Of a stretch of DNA of 64,000 nt, positions 60,101-64,000 are shown piece after piece. Position 1 is the stretch's first letter; each line of letters starts with the position of its first letter. The position numbers were made by a program, and so were the translations under genes. Below the pieces are notes generated by a model. It saw only the letters and a program-made list of their open reading frames with translations, did not search any database and was not told where the DNA came from. Source of the stretch: Lewinellaceae bacterium (GTDB taxonomy: Bacteria > Bacteroidota > Bacteroidia > Chitinophagales > Saprospiraceae); contig JACJYN010000002.1 in the NCBI GenBank assembly GCA_020636095.1, positions 62,001 to 126,000 of the forward strand, read 5' to 3'.

Positions 60101-61733
60101 TGGCAAAGAGCGACATCACAGAGCGTTCCCGGATGGGATCGATCGGCGGGTTGGTCACCTGAGCAAACAATTGCTTGAAATAGTTGGCCAGGTTTTGCGA
60201 CTGGTGCGACAACACCGCCAGGGGAATATCCGCGCCCATGGAACCGATCGGATCCTGGCCCCCCTGAATCATGGGGGCGATGATCACCTTGAGGTCTTCC
60301 TTGGAGAAGCCGTTGAGTTGCTGGTTGCGGAAGAGGGTCTGTTCGTCCAGTTCAACGACCGGTGGCTGATGGGCCGGCAGGCCCTCCAGCGTAATGCGAT
60401 GCTCATCCAGCCACTCCCTGTAGGGCAGCCGCTGGCAAATCTTTGATTTAAGCTCCTCATCCCCAATGACGCGATGCTCATCCAGGTCGGCGATGAGAAT
60501 GCGCCCCGGTTGCAGTCGCCCTTTGAGCACGACCTTTGACTGGTCAATGGGCAGTGCGCCGGCTTCCGAAGCGACCACCAGCACGTTGTCTTCTGTGAGG
60601 CAGTAGCGGGAAGGCCTCAGGCCGTTGCGGTCGAGCGTGGCGCCCACCAGTATGCCATCCGTAAAACAGATGGAGGCAGGCCCGTCCCAGGGTTCCATAA
60701 TGGTCTTCTGGTATTCATAGAATGCCTTTTTATAGTCTTCCATCTGGCCGTCATCCTGCCAGGCTTCCGGGATCATCATCATGAGTGCATGAGGCAGGGA
60801 GAACCCACTCAGCACCAAAAACTCCAGCACATTATCAAAATTACCGGAATCCGACAGGCGGTCGCCGCAAATGGGCTTCAGTTTGTCCAGCTCGTCATCT
60901 GAAAACAGGGTGGACTTCAACAACATCTCCTTCGACATCCACCAGTTCAGGTTGCCCATCACGGTGTTGATCTCACCATTGTGGGCGATGTAGCGGAAGG
61001 GTTGCGCCAGCTTCCACTTGGGAGCGGTATTGGTTGAAAAACGGCTGTGGACCAGGGCGATGGCCGACTTACAGAGTGCATCGTGCAGGTCGGGAAAATA
61101 GGGCCGCAGCTGGTAAGTGGTCAGTTGGCCTTTATAAACAACGGTCTTATAGGAAAAGGAGGTGATGTAAAAATGATCTTTGGATTGGGGATAGGTTTTA
61201 TGGATGTTGTGGGTAGCAAATTTACGCAACACGTACAAGCGGCGTTCCAGCGCCCTGGGGTCCAGCTTTTCAGTGGGCCGGACGAAAACCTGCTCCATAC
61301 GCGGCTCTACGGACACGGCCGATTCACCCAGTTCTTCATTATCGGTAGGAATCTTGCGATAACCGAGCAGCTCGAACCCCAGTTCGTCTATATAATCATC
61401 GAAGAGCACGCGACACTGCCGGCGCAGGTTGCGGTCTGCCGGAAAAAAGGCCACTCCGACGCCGTACTCGCCAAAGGCAGGAAGATCGAAGCCCTGCTCC
61501 TTGCATTTTTTTTCAAAGAATTCATGAGGGGTCTGTATCAGAATACCGGCGCCATCACCCGTATTCGGTTCGCAACCACAGGCGCCCCGGTGTTCCATAT
61601 TGGTCAGCATGAGCAAAGCATCCTCTACGAGCTGGTGCGTCTTGACTCCGTCGAGGTTGGCGATCAGGCCGGTGCCGCAGGAATCTTTCTCCAATTGAGG
61701 TACGTACAGTCCAGGTTGGTTCTCTTGATTCAT
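57186..61733 (-). CDS. gltB: Glutamate synthase large subunit
   Basis: 1515 residues from the ATG at 61733 (MNQENQPGLYVPQLEKDSCG). The propeptide is cleaved before the catalytic cysteine in CGTGLIANLDG, which fixes this start over the ATG 72 bases upstream. Domains in order: class II glutaminase (to about 420), central domain, FMN-binding synthase domain with HDGGTGASPLTSIRHAGLPW, the 3Fe-4S cysteines CIMMRKCHLNTCPVG, and the C-terminal beta-helix (GGIVVVLGETGKNFAAGMSG). It makes two glutamates from glutamine and 2-oxoglutarate with the small subunit. Length and motifs are normal. Confidence 0.98.
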   Translation of the reverse strand: MNQENQPGLYVPQLEKDSCGTGLIANLDGVKTHQLVEDALLMLTNMEHRGACGCEPNTGDGAGILIQTPHEFFEKKCKEQGFDLPAFGEYGVGVAFFPADRNLRRQCRVLFDDYIDELGFELLGYRKIPTDNEELGESAVSVEPRMEQVFVRPTEKLDPRALERRLYVLRKFATHNIHKTYPQSKDHFYITSFSYKTVVYKGQLTTYQLRPYFPDLHDALCKSAIALVHSRFSTNTAPKWKLAQPFRYIAHNGEINTVMGNLNWWMSKEMLLKSTLFSDDELDKLKPICGDRLSDSGNFDNVLEFLVLSGFSLPHALMMMIPEAWQDDGQMEDYKKAFYEYQKTIMEPWDGPASICFTDGILVGATLDRNGLRPSRYCLTEDNVLVVASEAGALPIDQSKVVLKGRLQPGRILIADLDEHRVIGDEELKSKICQRLPYREWLDEHRITLEGLPAHQPPVVELDEQTLFRNQQLNGFSKEDLKVIIAPMIQGGQDPIGSMGADIPLAVLSHQSQNLANYFKQLFAQVTNPPIDPIRERSVMSLFAMLGGAGNILELKPERARFIHLPSPVLSNVELSKIKQIVHPHFKSGVIDTVFKADGQQGRLQAAIDHVCAVAEDLARNGVNILILSDRNADPYRAPIPSLMAVGAVHHHLIRKGLRSLTSIVVESGDVRETHHFATLIGYGASAINPYMAYATIAGLKKRNVFDKSAKLDKLFETYNKAVGKGLLKIMSKIGISTLQSYQGAQIFEVLGLNEEVVDKCFRGSISRIQGIGFDGIAREVLARHRLAFPEKALANGQLDVGGVYQWKRRGEAHTLTPQTIHLLQYATRKNDYSAFKKYAKLINEQTEQALTLRGLLTFRKGERIDIKEVEPAERIMKRFATGAMSFGSISHEAHSTLAVAMNRIGAKSNSGEGGEDESRFEPKPNGDWQRSAIKQVASGRFGVTSYYLANAAELQIKMAQGAKPGEGGQLPGHKVDDWIGRVRHSTPGVGLISPPPHHDIYSIEDLAQLIFDLKNANPAARINVKLVSKAGVGIIASGVAKAHADAILISGHDGGTGASPLTSIRHAGLPWELGLAESHQTLVKNKLRDRVVLQTDGQIRTGRDLAIATLLGAEEWGVATAALIVEGCIMMRKCHLNTCPVGIATQDPELRKRFTGDPEHVINFFRFLAEDLREIMAELGFRTINEMVGKVEMLKVKQKVQHWKYKELDLRPILYKEPADESIGQYKQVEQDHGIEQVLDRKLIEHARLALEEKAPISSTFNIRNTDRAVGAMLSNEISKRYKGEGLPDAAIRYRFRGSAGQSFGAFSACGLEFTLEGEANDYFGKGLSGARLVVVPDREAKFKPSENIIIGNVAFYGATSGEAYIRGMAGERFAVRNSGVKTVVEGIGDHGCEYMTGGIVVVLGETGKNFAAGMSGGMAYVYNPRGEFERHVNPGMVGLDPMEEEDFKRVRALIRSHFHYTSSQVAADILQDWDNQKTHFTKVMPRDYKAVLEKRKALALQAEEAERAAAKTA

Positions 61734-61859
61734 AAACTGGTGCTTGTGAAATTTTATGCTACGTTGACAGATCGTATACCCGACACACAAGCCGGGTGGG
61801 CCCAACCGACAGGGCCCCTCGTTATTCTATTCTATCATTTATTAATAAAACCGTTTAGC

Positions 61860-61867
61860 CAAAAGTA
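61860..61867 (-). promoter_or_regulatory. Candidate -7 box of the gltBD operon
   Basis: Minus strand TACTTTTG matches TAnnTTTG; no TTG at the usual spacing. The leader of about 120 bases contains an inverted repeat GGGCCC-AACCGACA-GGGCCC (61798-61817). Confidence 0.4.
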
Positions 61868-62338
61868 GCGGCTGATGCCTGGCGGCAGAATGTGGTTTAT
61901 CAATGGCAGGGCGAAAAACGATCCTTATTTGGCTAAAATTGATGTCGGCTCGCTTGGAGCGGGAAAAAAATGCCGGCTTTTACCGCCCGCATGCTGGCAT
62001 AGCTTGAACTTTGCCGAACATCGAAAATAGATAAATTAGTTTGAAATTAAAACGAACTAACTTTGAAAAAGTTTGAACAATTACGAAGCCTAATTGATTT
62101 TTTGATAATGAATTTGGCTTTTTTTAGAAAAAATTCACTTTTTAAACCCTCTCTATTTTTTGGTCCAAAGCGCGCTTTAAAAAATTATATTTTCATGAAT
62201 ACCGAAAAGCTAAATAATATTCTTCTTTGTGGAAAAGCAATTCAATACAGGAAATGGGAAAAATGAAAGTAGCATACTCCAAAACCAAAGGAAGGGACGG
62301 TCGGTTTTGGCTACCCAAAATTCCTTATTTTTACCCCA
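61868..62338. other. A/T-rich intergenic region, no gene seen
   Basis: It lies between the divergent gltB and oxidoreductase genes. TAACTTTG at 62058-62065 (plus strand) fits the -7 consensus, but the nearest TTTG box is only 14 bases upstream. A short plus-strand frame downstream has a TTG start and biased composition, and I do not call it a gene. Confidence 0.4.
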
Positions 62339-63517
62339 ATGGCACCAACACACAAGATTCTCATCATCGGCGGCGGTATCTTTGGCATCACAGCCGCAGT
62401 GGAACTCAACCGGCGCAGGCACGAAGTGCACCTTTTCGACCCGGGCCCCCTCCCCCACCCCAGGGCGTCCTCCACGGATATCACTAAAATGGTCCGCGCC
62501 GACTATGGCGCGGATGAATTCTACACCACCCTGATGCTGGAAGCCTTCCGGGGCTGGGATCAATGGAACCGGGAATGGCCCCGCCCCCTCTACCATCAGG
62601 CCGGCTTTCTGCTGCTTACACATCGACCGATGGAGGCTGGCAGCCTGGAGTTGGAAAGCATGCAGGTGCTGCGCCGCAAAGGCATGGAGGTACAGCGGCT
62701 GGGGCCGGATGAACTCCGAAAGCGCTTTCCACAGTGGAACGCCAACCGCTACGCCGACGGCTACTACAACCCTCGGGGTGGCTGGGCGGAGAGTGGCAAC
62801 GTGGTTGCCCAATTGGTGCAAATAGGCAAAGAGGAAGGCGTCCGCATCCACGAAGGTAAAGGGCTGAAACATTTTCTGGAAAATGGCGGCGCGGTGAAAG
62901 GCATTTTTACCACCAACGGGGAAGTACACCACGGCGACTACGTCATCCTGGCCGCCGGCGCCTGGACGCCCGCCTTTCTGCCCGAACTGCAGGATCGCAT
63001 GCGGGTCAGCGGGCATCCGGTATATCTATTCCAGCCCAAAGACATTTCCGCTTACCGGGGCGAAGTATTCCCCGGATGGTCTTCCGACATTTCAAAAACC
63101 GGCTGGTATGGCTTCCCGGCACAGGCCGACGGCATAGTGAAGGTGGCCAACCACAGCAAGGGCCTGGAGGTGGATCCCCGGGAAGAACACGATGTGCCGG
63201 AGGCATTCTACCCAAAACTCCGGGAATTCCTCGCCGGCCACCTGCCTGGCCTGCTCGGCGCGCCCATCACCGCTACCCGCCTGTGCCTCTACTGCGACAC
63301 CTGGGACGGCGACTTTTACATCTGTCACCATCCCGGCAGGCCGGGGCTGGTGGTGGCTGCCGGTGGCAGCGGGCATGGTTTCAAGTTTGCCCCGGTGCTG
63401 GGCGGCATCATCGCCGATGTCGCTGAAGGCAAAGAGAATCCCTACGCCTATCGCTTTCGCTGGCGGGAGAAGGGGGAGGAACGGGCGGAGGCGGCGCGGA
63501 GTTGGGGAGAGTTGTAG
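62339..63517 (+). CDS. FAD-dependent amine oxidase of the monomeric sarcosine oxidase type
   Basis: 392 residues. The N-terminal dinucleotide-binding motif ILIIGGGIFGITAAVELNRR binds FAD. The C-terminal half has ITATRLCLYCDTWDGDFYIC and VVAAGGSGHGFKFAPVLGG, which match the region of monomeric sarcosine oxidase and N-methyltryptophan oxidase where a cysteine bonds covalently to FAD. The expected reaction is oxidation of an N-methylated or secondary amino acid with oxygen, giving an aldehyde or imine and peroxide. The substrate cannot be told from the sequence. No signal peptide. It is a single gene with no operon partner visible. Confidence 0.93.
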   Translation: MAPTHKILIIGGGIFGITAAVELNRRRHEVHLFDPGPLPHPRASSTDITKMVRADYGADEFYTTLMLEAFRGWDQWNREWPRPLYHQAGFLLLTHRPMEAGSLELESMQVLRRKGMEVQRLGPDELRKRFPQWNANRYADGYYNPRGGWAESGNVVAQLVQIGKEEGVRIHEGKGLKHFLENGGAVKGIFTTNGEVHHGDYVILAAGAWTPAFLPELQDRMRVSGHPVYLFQPKDISAYRGEVFPGWSSDISKTGWYGFPAQADGIVKVANHSKGLEVDPREEHDVPEAFYPKLREFLAGHLPGLLGAPITATRLCLYCDTWDGDFYICHHPGRPGLVVAAGGSGHGFKFAPVLGGIIADVAEGKENPYAYRFRWREKGEERAEAARSWGEL

Positions 63518-63610
63518 AGAAGTGGGAAAGCGGAAGTGCGAAATCGGAAAGCGGCGCCTCATTCACTGGCCAGTCGCTTTGCTCATGTCCGACTTCGCAC
63601 TTCGTATATA

Positions 63611-64000
63611 TCACTTCAAAAACTCCACCTCCCTGATTTCCTTCCGGCCGTAGTAATCCTTCGCCCTGGGCGAATAATACTCCACGCTTTCCACTTTCAC
63701 CTGTACTTTACTGCCGATCACTTTGGCAGGTTCGCTGACAAAGCGTTCGGAGCCCTTAAAGTAGCGGAGCCAAAGCAATTTTTGGGAACGGCCCTGTTCG
63801 TCGGTAATGGTGACGGTGGCGAACTCTTCCCCATCGATCGATTTAACCGTGCCGGTGATCACCTGTAACGCAGCAGGAGCTGCCTGCATTTGGGTTTGTA
63901 CATCAGCCACTTTCATGAGCACTGTCGGGCACTTAAAAGCCATCTTCATGCCGATCTGCTCCCCCAGTTTGTTCATAGCGGCCTGGTCGCCCGGGTTGAG
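63611..64000 (-). CDS. C-terminal part of an unknown protein (runs off right edge)
   Basis: The frame is open to the window edge (LNPGDQAA before the first ATG at 63976), so the start is probably outside. Visible residues include MNKLGEQIGMKMAFKCPTVL and a beta-rich domain VITGTVKSIDGEEFATVTIT, LLWLRYFKGSERFV and KVQVKVESVEYYSPRAKDYY. I do not recognise a named family. The pattern of a conserved Cys-Pro segment followed by a small beta-barrel-like domain resembles small exported proteins of Bacteroidota, but the signal peptide is not in view. Confidence 0.7.
   Translation of the reverse strand, partial: LNPGDQAAMNKLGEQIGMKMAFKCPTVLMKVADVQTQMQAAPAALQVITGTVKSIDGEEFATVTITDEQGRSQKLLWLRYFKGSERFVSEPAKVIGSKVQVKVESVEYYSPRAKDYYGRKEIREVEFLK

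Noticed and set aside
58779..60446. Plus-strand frame of 555 codons inside gltB
   Set aside because: Antisense shadow of the glutamate synthase gene, which has all catalytic motifs on the minus strand.
62210..63016. Minus-strand frame of 268 codons over the sarcosine-oxidase-like gene
   Set aside because: The plus-strand product has clear FAD-binding motifs; the opposite frame has none.
1..64000. tRNA and rRNA genes
   Set aside because: No cloverleaf or rRNA-like sequence was seen in any intergenic region by eye; a tRNAscan run would settle it.

Overview
The window comes from a member of the Bacteroidota, most likely the class Saprospiria (Lewinella/Haliscomenobacter-like). The reasons are promoters of the Bacteroidota type (TTTG, about 19-21 bases, TAnnTTTG) upstream of several genes, almost no Shine-Dalgarno sequences, a giant repetitive exported protein of the kind found in gliding/type IX secretion bacteria, and large WD40-caspase proteins typical of filamentous or multicellular-type Bacteroidota. 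No rRNA, tRNA or CRISPR array was found.

Layout. (1) 1-4320, minus strand: the 5' part of a very large exported protein built from seven copies of a Cys/Trp/YRR module mixed with Ig/PKD-like domains. A NarL/LuxR-type response regulator (5050-5670) is divergent from it. (2) 5.7-16.4 kb is an accessory zone full of mobile DNA. A degenerate group IIC intron (6062-9777) sits directly after an intrinsic terminator. A 2.2 kb serine-recombinase element (6446-8654) with inverted ends has inserted into the reverse-transcriptase motif of that intron. Three palindromic MITE-like elements, a TPR-like protein gene, an IS701/IS4-type insertion sequence and a perfect 29-bp palindrome follow. (3) 16.4-36.8 kb, minus strand: the complete str-S10-spc-alpha ribosomal superoperon, from rpsL through fusA, secY, map, infA and rpoA to rplQ, with promoter-like sites before rpsL, rplO and infA and several intergenic hairpins. 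(4) 36.8-39.8 kb: a broken acyl-ACP thioesterase gene, a CDF metal transporter and an exported pirin-like protein. (5) 39.9-55.6 kb: a conflict/signalling island. (6) 55.6-64 kb: the gltD/gltB glutamate synthase pair, a sarcosine-oxidase-like flavoenzyme and the end of a small unknown protein.

The most unusual part is region 5. A minus-strand operon of four tightly packed genes encodes a SIR2-like protein with a C-terminal effector-associated domain, an nSTAND-type ATPase with one membrane helix and long coiled coils, a WD40-caspase protein with a signal peptide, and a small exported protein. The caspase of this operon has Gln in place of the catalytic His but keeps the Cys. Divergent from it lie two more large exported WD40-caspase proteins, one with ankyrin repeats, that keep both catalytic residues. 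I infer a sensor/effector system that spans the envelope, with the ATPase inside, the coiled coil, WD40 and caspase parts outside, and SIR2 as the cytoplasmic partner.

The second unusual feature is the serine-recombinase element. Its attachment site lies inside the recombinase reading frame, so the integrated and the excised circular forms would encode different C-termini.
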